A stretch of 64,000 bases of DNA from Tieghemostelium lacteum (GCA_001606155.1 LODT01000001.1:558001-622000); one strand, 5' to 3'. Shown: positions 42,848 through 55,033, counted from the stretch's first letter. Numbers and translations are program-made. Notes: generated by a model not told the origin, from the letters alone.

Positions 42848-43987
42848 TTAATTTTTTAATGATGTTAATACAAATTTCTTTTCTCCAATACTTAGTGATT
42901 CCAGATTTGGATATATTCTCTGTAGTTCTGATAATGGTTGAGAAAATGAATACTGTAATTTCAATGATTTTATATTTCTAGGCAAAGAATTCTCATTGAT
43001 TTCTTGTTTAAATGATGCTGATCTTCGAAAAGAGATACACTTTACACTATCAATAGGATTTTGGAATATCAAATTGGTCAATACTTGATTAAAATCACCA
43101 CCAAATGTTATTCTCTCAATACCACTATTAAAGCAACATGAACTATTGAATCTACTACCAAACTTAATTCTTTTTAAATTGTTTGGTAGCACACCATACC
43201 CAATATCAAAATTATAATGAAATGACATTGAAAGCCATACTAATGAATTTGGTAAAGCATTAGGTTTCAAAGGTATATTATATCTATGAGATAAACAAAG
43301 GTACTCAAGATTAGCTGGTAATTGTCCTGGTTGAATTTCTCTATTGAACTGCACTCCTAAATCCAATTTCTTCAAATTCAGTAGCGGTTTTAAGAAATCT
43401 ATATTTTGGTCAAACTCGGCACCAAGAGTCAAAGAAACTAGTGTTTGTGGTATAGTATTCACTGCAATAGGGTGATTGAATATATTTCCCAATGACAAAG
43501 ACAGTAGTTTTTCAGGTAGATGACCCTCTATAATTACTTGTGAAAATTTACCAGAAAAAAATGAAATGATTCCACTTGATTCTATGAATTTCAATGAAAC
43601 TATAGACAGAGGGAATAAACCGTTGTAAAATGGTTGATTGAAGTCTCTTCCTAGTGATACTTTTGTTAATCTCTCTTGTCTTGTTAAAAATGGTTCAATG
43701 ACTCTAGATGGACTTGTATTGTATTTCAAGTGATCATATGATAGATTATCCAACAAACCCTTTATATTTCTAACTCTATCATATTGTTTATCATTCTTTA
43801 TAGCCAATACTCTGTATTTTAAAGGAATATCTATTGAATCGTTTTTCTCCCAAAATTCACATGGTGCTCTAGGAAATCTAATCAATTTTCTAAATGAATA
43901 ACTTTTCTTGTCAACTCTTAACAAATTTATAACATCTTGATTAAATTCTAAGTATTGAATAATTTCATTAAATACAATGAAATTCAT
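42848..43987 (-). CDS. FNIP-repeat protein
   Basis: This is a single-exon gene of 379 residues from the ATG at 43987. The N-terminal 45 residues (NFIVFNEIIQYLEFNQDVIN) resemble the degenerate F-box-like start of many dictyostelid FNIP proteins. The rest is made of FNIP repeats of about 22 residues, with recurring FN-x-x-(I/L) and LP-x-x-(L/I)-x-x-L cores. Examples are NIFNHPIAVNTIPQTLVSLTL, QFNREIQPGQLPANLEYLCL and YNFDIGYGVLPNNLKRIKF. FNIP repeats are LRR-like and greatly expanded in Dictyostelia. Specific partners are unknown. An intron in the 5' UTR cannot be excluded. The neighbour on the other strand is the CH-domain gene, 694 bp away. Confidence 0.85.
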   Translation of the reverse strand: MNFIVFNEIIQYLEFNQDVINLLRVDKKSYSFRKLIRFPRAPCEFWEKNDSIDIPLKYRVLAIKNDKQYDRVRNIKGLLDNLSYDHLKYNTSPSRVIEPFLTRQERLTKVSLGRDFNQPFYNGLFPLSIVSLKFIESSGIISFFSGKFSQVIIEGHLPEKLLSLSLGNIFNHPIAVNTIPQTLVSLTLGAEFDQNIDFLKPLLNLKKLDLGVQFNREIQPGQLPANLEYLCLSHRYNIPLKPNALPNSLVWLSMSFHYNFDIGYGVLPNNLKRIKFGSRFNSSCCFNSGIERITFGGDFNQVLTNLIFQNPIDSVKCISFRRSASFKQEINENSLPRNIKSLKLQYSFSQPLSELQRIYPNLESLSIGEKKFVLTSLKN

Positions 43988-44681
43988 TTTTCTCAATATC
44001 TATAAAGATATTATTTATAAAAATTTTACATTTCCTTTATCTACATAAAATAAAAACAAAAAAATAAAAACTAAGTTTTGAAGAGGTGGCATTCACACGT
44101 ACAAAAGAGTATATGTAAAATAAAGCAAGTTTAATTGATTTAATTTGATTTAATTAATGAATATTAGATTAGTAATAAAATGAATATAAATATACATTTC
44201 AAATAATGTTAATAAAAGAATACAAGAAATTTTTTTCATAAATGAAATTCATTTGCTTTTGTCAGAATAAAAAAGATATTTCTCAAGAAAGCCATCCATT
44301 TCTGCATTATTTGAAAAAAATAAAAAAATTTATCGCGAGGGAAACAAAAATTTTTATTTGATCATTTTTACCACTAAACACTTAAACACATAAATATACA
44401 CATTTATTTTATAACCAACAAATCTATTTTTACCCAAACCTCTTTTTACACTTTTACATTTTTTATTACTGTCCAATTTTCTATTTATTTATTTATTTTT
44501 ATTTTTAATTTATTAATAATATTGTACATCTCTAAAAAAGTAGATCAACAATTTAATAACAAAACTCACACACAAAATCCACACCCGTTATTTATTTATT
44601 TATAATAATATATTTATTTAAAAAAAAATCCAAATAAAGACTTATAAATTATAATAATAGGAATTTAGAATAATAGAAAGA
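43988..44681. promoter_or_regulatory. Divergent intergenic region, FNIP / CH-domain genes
   Basis: This 694-bp spacer between divergent genes is AT-rich. It has CACAC-type short motifs (44090-44100, 44565-44585) and long A/T tracts before the CH gene start. No RNA gene or coding exon is evident. Confidence 0.4.
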
Positions 44682-45408
44682 ATGTCAATAAAAACAGGGC
44701 AAGAAGCATTACTATTGTGGGCACAAGTTAGAACCCAAGGCTACCCAGGTGTAAAAATTAGTAATTTTACAGATAGTTGGGGAGATGGATTGGGATTCTG
44801 TGCATTGATTCACTCCTATGAAGGTGATAAACTCTTTAAATACAACACACTGTCACCACAGAACAAAAGAGAGAATTTGGCATTTGCATTCGAACAGGCT
44901 TTGAAATTGGGTGTACCTGATTTACTGGACCCTGATTTCCTCATGGTTCCAGGTGGACTTGATCGTAGATCCATCATGACCTATCTCTCTGAACTCTATC
45001 ACTATTTTAAGAAATCCTATCCAGAAAGACCTGATTCACCATACTCTAAACAACAGGGTATTGTTGTTAATATTCAAGATTTGAATAGTGAACAGTTAAC
45101 TCAACTTCTCATGAGAGAACGTGAGAAGAAAGGAATTCAAAAGAATGGTGCAAATCAACAGAAAAAGAATCAGTTAGATCCTATTGCTGCTGCTAAAAGA
45201 GCTGAAGAAGATAAACAAAGACAAGAGAAACGTAAACAAATTGAAGAAGAGGCTAGAGAGAGAAGAAAGAAGGAAGAGGAAGAAGAGAGACTTAAACGTG
45301 AGGAAATTCAAAGATTCAGACAATTGAATACTGGTCAGAGTAGTTCAACTTCAGAACTAAAGAAAAGAATTCAAGAAATTGAAGAACAAAATAAGAAACC
45401 TACTGGTA

Positions 45409-45450
<42 letters not shown>

Positions 45451-47240
45451 GTAATAGTGGTGGTAGTGAACAGAGTCTTAAGGATAAAAGAAAGTCATTT
45501 GAAATTAAGAATACTTCGTCTTCTAATGATGCATTAGAGGCTAGAAATCTACAGAAACAAAAGGAAATGGAGGAGATTGAGATGGCTAGAAAACAAAAGA
45601 GAGAACAGATTATGAATGGATCTTCTTCTAATGATGTGTTGGAGGCTAGAAGTCAACAGAAACAAAAGGAAATGGAGGAGATTGAGTTGGCTAGAAAACA
45701 AAAGAGAGAACAAGAGAGATTGTTGAAAGAGAAACAAGATCAAGAAGAATTGGAGAAGAAGAATGTCGCTCAACAAAAGGAAGAGGAATTGGAGAGACAG
45801 AGAAAGGAGAAGAAAGAAAGACAAGCTCAATTGGATAGAGAAAAAGAGTTACAAGAAGAATTAGAGAGACAAAGACTCAAACAAAAACAAGAGGAGGAAG
45901 ATCAAGAAGAGGAAAGAAGATTGTATCAACTCAAACAACAAAGACTTAAGCAACAACAAGAAGAAGAGGAGTTGGAGAGAATACAAGAGGAGAAAGACCT
46001 TAAGGAAAAAGAAGAAAAACTAAAACTTAAACAACAAAAAGAAGAAGAGCAGAATAAATTTGAATTGGAGAGACTAAAGGAAGTTGAGAGATTCAAAAAA
46101 CAACAAGAAAAGGATCGTCTTCAAAAGGAGAAAGAGGAGACAGAGGAAAGAGAAGAAAAGGAACGTAAATTGAAGATTCAAAGAGAAAAAGAAGAAGAAG
46201 AGGAAGTACGTCGTAAATTACAAGAGAAATTGGAGAAGGAGGAAAAGGAGGAGAAGGAACGTCAAAAGGCTTTGAAGATTCAGAGGGAAAAGGAAGAAGA
46301 GGAGGAAAAGGAAAGAAATCTAAAGGAGAAATTGGAGAAGGAAGAAAAAGAAGAAGAAGAACGTCAACTCTTTAAAGCTCAACAAGAGAGAGAAAAGAAA
46401 CAGGAAGATGAAAGAAAACAAAGAGAAAATGAAGAACGTCGTCAGTTACAAGAGAAACTGGAAAGAGAGGAAAAGGAGGAGTTAGAGAGAAAGGAAAGAG
46501 AAAAACAACAATTAAAAGCTCTACAGGAGAAAGAAGAAGACACCAGATCTGATAGAGAAAAACAAAGAGATCAACGTCGTTTGGAAAAGGAGAGAAAAGA
46601 AAAAGAGGAACTTGATAAGTTGAATAAGATCAAAGAAGATCGTGAAAAAGAAAGAGAAAAAGAAAGAGAACAACGTAGAATGGCTCGTGAACAGAGAGAA
46701 AAAGAAGAGAATGAAAAACTACAAAAAGAACTTCTAGAAAAGGAAGAAAGAAACAAAGAGAGAGAGAGATCTCTGGCAAAGGAATTAGATGACTTTGAAA
46801 CCTCTAGAAAACTCCGTGAGGAAGAGAGAAGAAAGAGAAAAGAACAAATTGAAAAGGAGGTTGAAGAAGAGAGATTACGTATAGAGGCTGAAAGAGAACT
46901 TAGAAAAAAACAAAGAGAAGAAAGACTCAAAAACTCATTGGAACCTATTTCAACATCATCACCTATTTCCTCTACCAGCACAAGTTCACCACCTCCAAGT
47001 GTCTCCATTTCATCACCATCACGTATTACTGTATCACCATCCACCTCATCATCTTCACTCTCATCTCCAACTGTTTCCAGCTCAACTAATGATTTCTATG
47101 AACAAAGACGTAAAGAAAGAGAACAACGTAGAATGGAAAGAGAGAAAATTGAAAAAGAACTTGCTGAAGAAACTAAACGTATTGACATGGAAAGAGAAGC
47201 AAGAAAACAAAAACGTGAACAATCAAAATATACATATTAA
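44682..47240 (+). CDS. Calponin-homology domain plus long charged helical protein
   Basis: This is a single-exon gene of 852 residues. A single CH domain of the smoothelin/cytospin/MICAL-like type covers residues 5-112 (ALLLWAQVRTQGYPGVKISNF, FCALIHSYEGD, ending YLSELYHYFKKS). After it, from about 150 to 745, comes an extreme Glu/Lys/Arg/Gln region that should form a long single alpha-helix or coiled coil. An Asn run (about 245-256) interrupts it, and there is a tandem duplication of 35 residues (279-313 and 314-348, differing at a few positions). A Ser/Thr/Pro linker and a last charged helix close the protein. A single CH domain usually does not bind actin strongly by itself, so a cytoskeletal scaffold role is inference. 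Confidence 0.88.
45516..45725 (+). repeat. Tandem duplication of a 105-bp coding unit
   Basis: Two in-frame units start at 45516 and 45621. They share SSND(A/V)LEAR, QKQKEMEEIE(M/L)ARKQKREQ and near-identical DNA. This is a recent in-frame duplication inside the CH-domain gene. Confidence 0.8.
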
Positions 47241-47876
47241 TAATAACACCTATATATATATATATACAATTACATACACATAAGACTACATATACATAAT
47301 ATACCTATATATACACACTACACAAAAATCGAAATTCCTCAACTTCATTCCATTTTTCCCAATTTACACCCCTTTAAATACCATTTTAAACACAAAAAAT
47401 ACATAGTAATAACATTAATAATATTTTAAAATAATATTAGTAATTTAAAAATAAATCGTTTTGTAAAAATATAAATATATAAACTAGATATTAGGACTTA
47501 TCAATACACCCCCACAACTTTTCATCCAATGTTAGACCACTTTGATGACAAATAGTGGTCCTCAAACTTGATAAATTTCAAGATCTTTTACAAAATTTCT
47601 GATAAACGTCTTAATCAGATTCGTTTTTCACAAAGGAAAATCAAAAAAATCCCTTGGAATTTCAAACGATTGAACAACATTTGAATGTGTATTTTTTATT
47701 CAAGCAAAGGATAAAGATTTGGCTCGATAGAAGTCCATTTTTTTTTGAATGTCTCTACACCTTTATACCCTCAACCAAAAATTTTTAAATTCAAAAACAG
47801 TTTAGTTTACTTATTTATTCTTTATACAGTTATACCAATAACCCACGCACACTAAAAAGTTTTATGTGATAGATAA
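47241..47876. other. Intergenic region, 3' of CH gene and 5' of receptor gene
   Basis: This 636-bp region starts with (AT)n repeats in the CH gene 3' UTR. At about 47500-47740 there is a less AT-rich, non-repetitive patch with weak C-box-like (TGATGA near 47542) and D-box-like (CTGA near 47602) sequences. No terminal stem supports a snoRNA, so none is called. Confidence 0.35.
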
Positions 47877-50117
47877 ATGAACATCTCTAGAGTTAATTTT
47901 ATATTTTTTATAGGATTTTTAATATTTATTTATTTAAAATCCGTTGATTGTTCCCTTCAATCTGTTGTAACTGCAGTTGAAGGACAATGCGAAGAAATCG
48001 ATCCAACCACACCTTGTAAAAATATATTACCTTACACTTCTATTTATATACCAAACTATACCACACAGGCTACTATTGAAGCCAAAGTAAATTTAACTTT
48101 TAGTAGATTATCTAACACTGATGCAAATTGTAAACCTCAAGGAGAACTATTTGCATGTCTAAGGGTAAGTTTTTAACCTATACCAATTTTATTGATCATC
48201 TTTTTATGCAAGACCAAACTAACTTTTCATAAAAATCCAAAAAAAATAAATATAAAAATAGAATTACCCACCATGTATTGTAATCAATAGTACCACACCT
48301 GAAATTCCATTGCCATCACTACCATGTAATAATAAATGCGAAGAAATGATGGCAGTTTGTTCACAATATGTACTAATTCAAGATCCATCATTTTCATGTT
48401 CATTAATTAACAGTACTACTGGAGATGCACAATTTCCAGAACAATTTACAACCTATGATTTATCAAGTTTAGGTGGACCATCTGTTGAAAATATTCAATG
48501 TAATAGTGGTAATGGTTCAATTGGTATTTATCATCCACTTTCAATAGGATTTATATTAATGGATTATTAACAATTGTTTTACAATTTAGTTTCTAGTGAG
48601 GATTTTAGATGTTTTGCACCTTTAGAGACTTTAAATAAGAGTTCAGTAGATGGATTATATTTTTTTGTATCAGAGGGATGTGCATTACCATGTCCATTTG
48701 AAATATTTTCAGAGAGTCAAACTAAAGCCCTAGATGGTCTTTTGGCATTTTATATACTCTCATTTATAGGTTCAACATTCTTACTCATTACATTTGGTTT
48801 GGTGGCTGATGAATGGTCTAGCAAGAATGAAATTGTAGTTTATTACGCATTGGGAAACATTATATTTTGTATCAGTTATTTCATACCAATTGCCTCTACT
48901 GGTGATTTTAGATGTTCAGGTTCACCTGGTAGATACAAATCTCAAAAATACGATTGGATTTGTGCTTTAGACGGTGTATTTTTACAATATGGTGCTCTGT
49001 CCATGTTATTCTGGTTCACTGCATTTAGTTTTGATTTCTTTTTAATTATTAGAAGAAGTAGGTTACTATTTACAATTATCCATTATTATTTAATATCTAA
49101 TATTTATATTAATATTCCTTTTAAAATATTTCAGAATCTAATACCTACTTTAAATATCAAAGAATATTTATATTTTCATTATTAGTTATTTTAACATTGG
49201 TACCATTGATTACTAAAAAATATGAAATAACAATGGGTTCTACAAGTTGTTGGATATCAAATACAGAGACAGCCTACCAATACATTTTCTTTTATGTACC
49301 ATCACTCTTGGCATTAGTATTAATGTTTATTTTTACAATTTACACCATCATCAAAATCTCAAAAATGTATAAAGTCACCCCCAACAAAGATATTTTATAT
49401 TTTAACGTAAGTAATTCATAACTCTATGATCATATATCTATCTATATCAATGATACTAATATTTAATATCATTTTAAAATCAAGGTTAAAATGGTAATAT
49501 TTATTGTATTGGTATTATTTGTATTTGTAATGTTTTTAGGATTTAAGTTCTATACTGATGTTGGTAGATATATTAGTATTATTAAAGAATGGGTAGTTTG
49601 TTTGAATAGTAATCAAGGTGATTTGACAAATTGTAAGCCAATTGAGCTTCCAGGATTCCCTCTAAAGTTTGTTAACGCCCTATGCGTTTCAACACTGGGT
49701 ATTATTGGTTTCTTTGGTTATGGTACTGATAGAAGTGTTTATAGACTCTATAGAGGCTCTAGAAAAATCAGAGCTTTATTTTCAGTTTGCGGAAAAAATT
49801 TCTCATCTTCATCTATTACCTCATCAAGTGGAACACCAACTACTGATAAACCTTCTAGAAGATCAATTAGATTAAAATCAAATACTCTAGGTGGTACAAC
49901 TCAATCAAGTTCTGATTCAAGTGCTGAACCTGATAGAAAAAATACTTATAATGAAACTAATAATATTAACTTGGAAACAACTTCCACAACACCAACTTTA
50001 GAACACTCAATAAGTGTTTCTAATAATAATAATGATATTGAAAGATCTTCAACACCTATTTTAGAACACTCAGTAAGTGTTTCAAATAATAATAATAATA
50101 CCCCAACTTCAGAATAA
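47877..50117 (+). CDS. Frizzled/smoothened-like seven-transmembrane receptor
   Basis: There are five exons: 47877-48164, 48262-48523, 48590-49057, 49135-49406 and 49485-50117. The four introns are 97, 66, 77 and 78 bp with GT...AG ends, giving 640 residues. A signal peptide (1 to about 26) precedes a cysteine-rich Frizzled domain (CEEIDPTTPCKN, CLRNYPPC spanning the first junction, LPCNNKCEEMMAVCSQY). Seven hydrophobic segments follow from about 215 to 485, beginning LLAFYILSFIGSTFLLITFGL and including CALDGVFLQYGALSMLFWF. The cytoplasmic tail is Ser/Thr/Asn-rich and ends in two copies of an LEHS(I/V)SVSNNNN unit. This matches the Dictyostelium fsl family. The ligand is unknown; dictyostelids lack Wnt. 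Confidence 0.92.
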
Positions 50118-50129
50118 AAATATTTTTTT

Positions 50130-52810
50130 AATTTATTTATTTATTTTAGTATTACTTTAAAATAGCATGTCTAGATTGTATAATATTTAGGAGCTAAAGA
50201 AAAATATAAACTAATTTGACGTTTGTCAAAAACTTGGTAAATGAGGTTATTTGGAATTGATCCATTTGAATTATCAGCTATAAATTCATATTGAGAATCA
50301 TTTATAGCATTTACAATACCTTTAATTGAAATGCTCCCAATATTTTTAGGTAAATTTAAACCCTAAAAATATTTAAAGATTATTAGTATATTTATAATAT
50401 TATCGATTTGATTAAAGTACATACATGGGAATGTAAGGTATCATAATCTGATTGAATATTATACCAAGCTTCATTTTGGTTCAGTTGTGGTTCTCTATAC
50501 ACCTTATCATTCTTTATCTTTGGAATATTGGCGGAATTAGTTTTCATTTGTTGTTGTAAAAGTGTATATGCCTGTTCTTCGTATTCTTTTTGTAGTTTCT
50601 TAAGTTTATTTCTATACTTTGATGAAGGATCATCTTTTCTACAACAACAACCAAACTTTCTAACACATTTAAAAAAAATGAATAGGGTTATAATTACAGT
50701 AATTAGAATACCTATAGCGTATAAAATTTGATTAGAACAATTTGAAAAGTGTAATACATAACAAAATATATCAATGATGGATGGACACAAGTCACTACAA
50801 GATTGATCTGATTTGCTATTTAGAGAATCTCCACTTGAATTACTTGAATTATCTTGTTGATTTCCCTTTATAATGGTTTCGCTGACATTGAATGTTACAT
50901 ATTTTGAATCGAGTAAGGTGGATTGTATATTCAATAAGTCTACGTAACAATGATAACTATCTTTAAGCATAGAATCAGTTCCTAAATCAAAGTTAATTTC
51001 TAAAATTTGTTCAGGTATTATTGTTAATCTTTGGTGTGGTACTTGGAGTATTTCTTGAGAGCAATTGTGAACCAAGACAAAATATTCAGCATTTAAAAAA
51101 CCAGTATTCTTTGCTAAAACTTTCATTACACCTTTAATTGACATGGCTTCAAATGCTTGTACATTAGCACTGATGATGATACCAGGACTTATATTTTCGG
51201 TGACAACCATGTTATCTGCAACAATATTGAGAGTAACTAATGATTTGACATTGTAAGGATAAACCAATGCAAGATATAAATCTTTGGTGTTTTGGTTACT
51301 GGATTGATGAAGTCGAGTAATTTCACCTAATGAACTAATAAAGTGTGTACCTTCTTCAAAATAATCTTTCAATTGGTTTCTAAGACAAGATTTGAATTCA
51401 GCTTGACAACGATTTGGTTGATTCTGAAATGCACTATAAGATACACCAATCTTATTACATGTCAAACCAGTTTTATCAAATAGAGATCTATCCAATATCA
51501 TGGTTTTGTTTTCAAATGGTAGTAGTGAGATTGGATTATTACTGTCCTCTGGAACTGCAATATAATCAGATTCATAGTTTTTGAATTGGACAACTGGCAT
51601 AAAGTTTCCTTCAAGTTCCAATAACACACCTTGAGCAGTTGCAATTGGTGATGTTGGTGATATTTGTAATTTATCATTTTTATAGACCTGAGTAATTGGA
51701 TCCATATATCTTATATTTGCAGTAATGGTGGACTGAATTATACATTCTTTAATTGAAAAAATATGAAAGAGTTGAGGTGTGAAATCTAAACAATGAGCTG
51801 ATGCAGATTTTGAAGAGAATAATTCACATTCTAAATTTCCTCTTGAATTTTGATCTGGTCCCAAATAATCTGAACCTGAACATCTACAACAGAAACCTTG
51901 ACTATCACGGACACCATCAATACTACCACATGTACTTGACTCTGGTTTATCACTGCAACCACTGGTAATTAAATAATCATTTTTATAAATGATTTTTTCG
52001 ATGGCTTCATATCTGGCAGTAAATTCATATTTGAAAGAACAAACTTGTGTCACTTTTGACATTTCAAAACTAACAATAATTGGAGTTTGAACTGTTTTAT
52101 TCTTACTCCCATCCTCTTCATCAATTACAGTATCAACTGTAAACTTCAAATCGCCGGTATTATTCTATTCATTCAAATTAGAATTTTTTATAATAAATCT
52201 TAAAAAAACTAAAAATTAAAACATACTTGATTCGAATTTAATGTCATTGCCACAACCATCTTAAGATCACATGTTTCAGATGGTTCTTGAGTAGCACCAT
52301 TTCTTATACATTTCTGTATTTTACTACTACCAATAACATTACTATATATAATATTACAATTTAAATAAATTGTAATTAAGAACAAAATTGTAAGTGTTCT
52401 AACTATTTTCATACCTGATATGTGAAATGTATTATGATACAAAAATTTTTTAATCAAGTTTTGTTTTATCAAAATAATATCTTAGACAATGTTGAAATTG
52501 ATTATTTAAGAAAAGATATTTTAGGCAAAACAAAGAAATCTCATTGGTCTATTTCAAATTACAAACTACAATGGGTATTTTTTTATTTAAAAATAACAAA
52601 ATAGAAATAATTAACTCTCCCTTTAAGATATTTATACCAAATCATAGAATCAGACTATTGTTTCACATTTTAAAAATTTTCTGAACTTTCATATAACTGA
52701 CAATGATTGCAAGTGATGATCTTTAAATCGAAATACATCGATAATATTATAAAATCAAAATATCTAATTTTACAAAAAAAAAAAGAATCAAAATAGAAAT
52801 ATCTAATTAA
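50130..52810 (-). repeat. HAP2 tandem duplication, unit 1 (full length)
   Basis: The unit covers the complete HAP2 gene, its 3' flank and about 400 bp of 5' flank. The same DNA, including non-coding 5' blocks such as AATCAAGTTTTGTTTTATC (near 52453), recurs in the adjacent unit at 52860-54675 (near 54286). Confidence 0.8.
50171..52412 (-). CDS. hap2: HAP2/GCS1 gamete fusogen, full-length copy
   Basis: Three exons, 52412-52227, 52164-50425 and 50362-50171, have introns of 62 bp each (GTATGT...AATAG, GTATGT...TTTTAG), all phase 0, giving 705 residues. There is a signal peptide at 1 to about 24. Then come KCIRNGATQEPSETCDLKMV, the cysteine-rich block QGFCCRCSGSDYLG, and the diagnostic HAP2-GCS1 block at 170-187 (RGNLECELF to SAHC). 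One transmembrane helix lies at about 537-559 (ILYAIGILITVIITLFIFF), followed by a Cys-rich juxtamembrane stretch and a cytoplasmic tail completed by exon 3. HAP2 drives plasma-membrane fusion of gametes; D. discoideum has hgrA/hgrB relatives acting in mating. The gene is intact. A shortened duplicate lies directly upstream. Confidence 0.92.
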
Positions 52811-52859
52811 AAAAAGTGATAAAAAATTAAATAGTTTTTAAAAATTTTTTTTTGAATTT

Positions 52860-54675
52860 ATTATTTTAGTATTACTTGAAAATAGCATGTCTAGATTGGA
52901 AAATAATTAGGAACTACAGAAAAATAAGAATCAATTTGACCGTTGTCAAAAACTTAGTGAGTGAGGTGATTTGGAATCCATAAGAATTATCATCTATAAA
53001 TTCAGATAGGTATAATACCAGGACTTATATTTTCTGTGACAACCATGTTATCTGCAACAATATTGAGAGTAACTAATGATTTGACATTGTGAGGATAAAC
53101 CAATGCAAGATATAAATCTTTGATGTTTTGGTTACTGGATTGATGAAGTCGAGTAATTTCACCTAAAGAACTAATAAAGTGTGTACCTTTTTCAAAATAA
53201 TCTTTTAATTGGTTTCTAAGACAAGATTTGAATTCAGCTTGACAACGGTTGGGTTGATTCTGAAATGCACTATAAGATACACCAATCTTATTACATGTCA
53301 AACCAGTTTTATCAAATAGAGATCTATCCAATATCATGGTTTTGTTTACAAATGGTAGTTGTGAGATTGGATCATTATTGTCCTCTGGAACTGCAATATA
53401 ATCAGATTCATAGTTTTTGAATTGGACAACTGGCATAAAGTTTCCTTCAAGTTCCAATAACACACCTTGAGCAGTTGCAATTGGTGATGTTGGTGATATT
53501 TGTAATTTTTCTTTTTTATAGACCTGAGAAATTGGATCCATATATCTTATATTTGCAGTAATGGTGGATTGTATTTTACATTCTTGGACTGAAAAAATAT
53601 GAAAGTATTGATTTGAGAAGGATAAACAATGAGCTGATGCAGATTTTGAAGAGAATAATTCACATTCTAAATTTCCTCTTGAATTTTGATCTGGTCCCAA
53701 ATAATCTGAACCTGAACATCTACAACAGAAACCTTGACTATCACGGACACCATCAATACTACCACATGTACTTGACTCTGATTTATCACAGGGACCACTG
53801 GTAATTAAATAATCATTTTTATAAATGATTGATTCAATTGCTTCATATGCAGAACTAAATTCATATTTGAAAGAACAAACTTGACTAACTTTTGACATTT
53901 CAAAACTAACAATAATTGGAGTTTGAACTGTTTTATTCTTATTCCCATCCTCTTCATCAATTACAGTATCAACTGTAAACTTTAAAACACCTGTATTCTT
54001 TCATTCAAATTAGAATTTATTGAAATAAATAAAAAAAACTAAAAATTAAAACATACTTGATTCGAATTTAATGTCATTGCAACAACAATCTTAAGATCAC
54101 ATGTTTCAGATGGTTCTTGAGTCGCACCATTTCTTATACATTTCTGTATTTTACTACTACCAATAATATTACTAGATTTAATATTACTATTTAAAAAAAT
54201 TGTAATGAATAAAAATATTATAAATATTTTAAATGTCTTCATATTTGATATTAAAAAATGTTTGAATGATTTAAACATTTTTTAATCAAGTTTTGTTTTA
54301 TCAAAATAATATCTTAGACAATGTTTAAATTGATTATTTAAGAAAAGATATTTTAGGCAAAACAAAGAAATCTCATTGGTCTATTTGATGGGTATTTTTT
54401 TATACAAAAATAACATTTACAGAGATTTCTCAAAGTCCATCCAATAATATATTGGAATAGATTCATCACTTTAAAGTTTTTAAAAGTTTCTTGAAATTTC
54501 ACAACGCTTCACTGTGACAGTGATGATCTTGGCATCGTAGTATATCGTTAATATTATAAAATCAAAATATCTAATTCTATCAAACAAAAGAATTATTGAA
54601 CCACCAAAGGAGTATGATTTAGTTCTATTTTCTCAAAAATTTAATATCAAAATAGAAATATCTAATTTTTTAAAA
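52860..54675 (-). repeat. HAP2 tandem duplication, unit 2 (internally deleted)
   Basis: This unit aligns with the unit at 50130-52810 over both flanks. It lacks a segment corresponding to about 50291-51178 of unit 1 (roughly 0.9 kb: part of exon 3, intron 2 and the 3' part of exon 2). A remnant of exon 3 with its stop codon is still visible at 52891-53000, just beyond the new stop. Confidence 0.8.
53002..54242 (-). CDS. HAP2/GCS1 paralogue lacking the membrane anchor
   Basis: There are two exons, 54242-54057 and 53997-53002, with a 59-bp intron (GTATGT...GAAAG), giving 393 residues. It has a signal peptide (MKTFKIFIIFLFITIFLNS) and the same N-terminal region as the neighbouring gene, including the RGNLECELF to SAHC block. 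At the residues ENISPGII, where copy 1 continues into the rest of the ectodomain, this copy ends after two more residues (PI). The transmembrane helix and tail are gone through one internal deletion. The frame before that point is fully open and most differences from copy 1 are conservative. It may therefore encode a secreted fragment rather than be dead. An ATG at 54278 is an alternative start. Its acceptor (GAAAG) is weaker than in copy 1. A decaying pseudogene is the alternative reading. Confidence 0.7.
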
Positions 54676-55033
54676 ATGATTCAAACAAACTGTACAATGA
54701 AAAAACATTTTCAATGATTGTAGTTTGTCCTAAATGAGAACAATTAAGATATTTATACAAACCTATGATATATGAGATTGAAAGGATATTTTATACTGTA
54801 TTATTTGATAAATGTATTTTTTTCAAATACTAACTTCATTAATGAACATGATTGAAATATAGAATATCACACTTCCAACTAATATTATTTTTTTGAAACA
54901 ATACACCCATTTAAAATAGTTTCTTAATTAAAATTGGTAGATAAAAAGAATTGGTAAATAAATAGGGAAGAGATTACACAAATAAAAAAGTTTTTAAAGT
55001 TTTAAATTTTTTTTGATCAGATGAAGTTGAAAA
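54243..55033. promoter_or_regulatory. Divergent intergenic region, HAP2 copy 2 / PIG-M
   Basis: The first 430 bp duplicate the 5' flank of HAP2 copy 1 (for example ATATTATAAAATCAAAATAT at about 54552 and 52746), so both HAP2 copies probably share promoter elements. The rest is unique AT-rich DNA ahead of PIG-M. Confidence 0.5.

Noticed and set aside
46571-47044. Minus-strand Ser/Leu-rich ORF
   Set aside because: Antisense of the Glu/Lys/Arg helix of the CH-domain gene.
47535-47610. C/D-box snoRNA candidate
   Set aside because: TGATGA and CTGA occur at a suitable distance, but no terminal stem or guide pairing could be shown.
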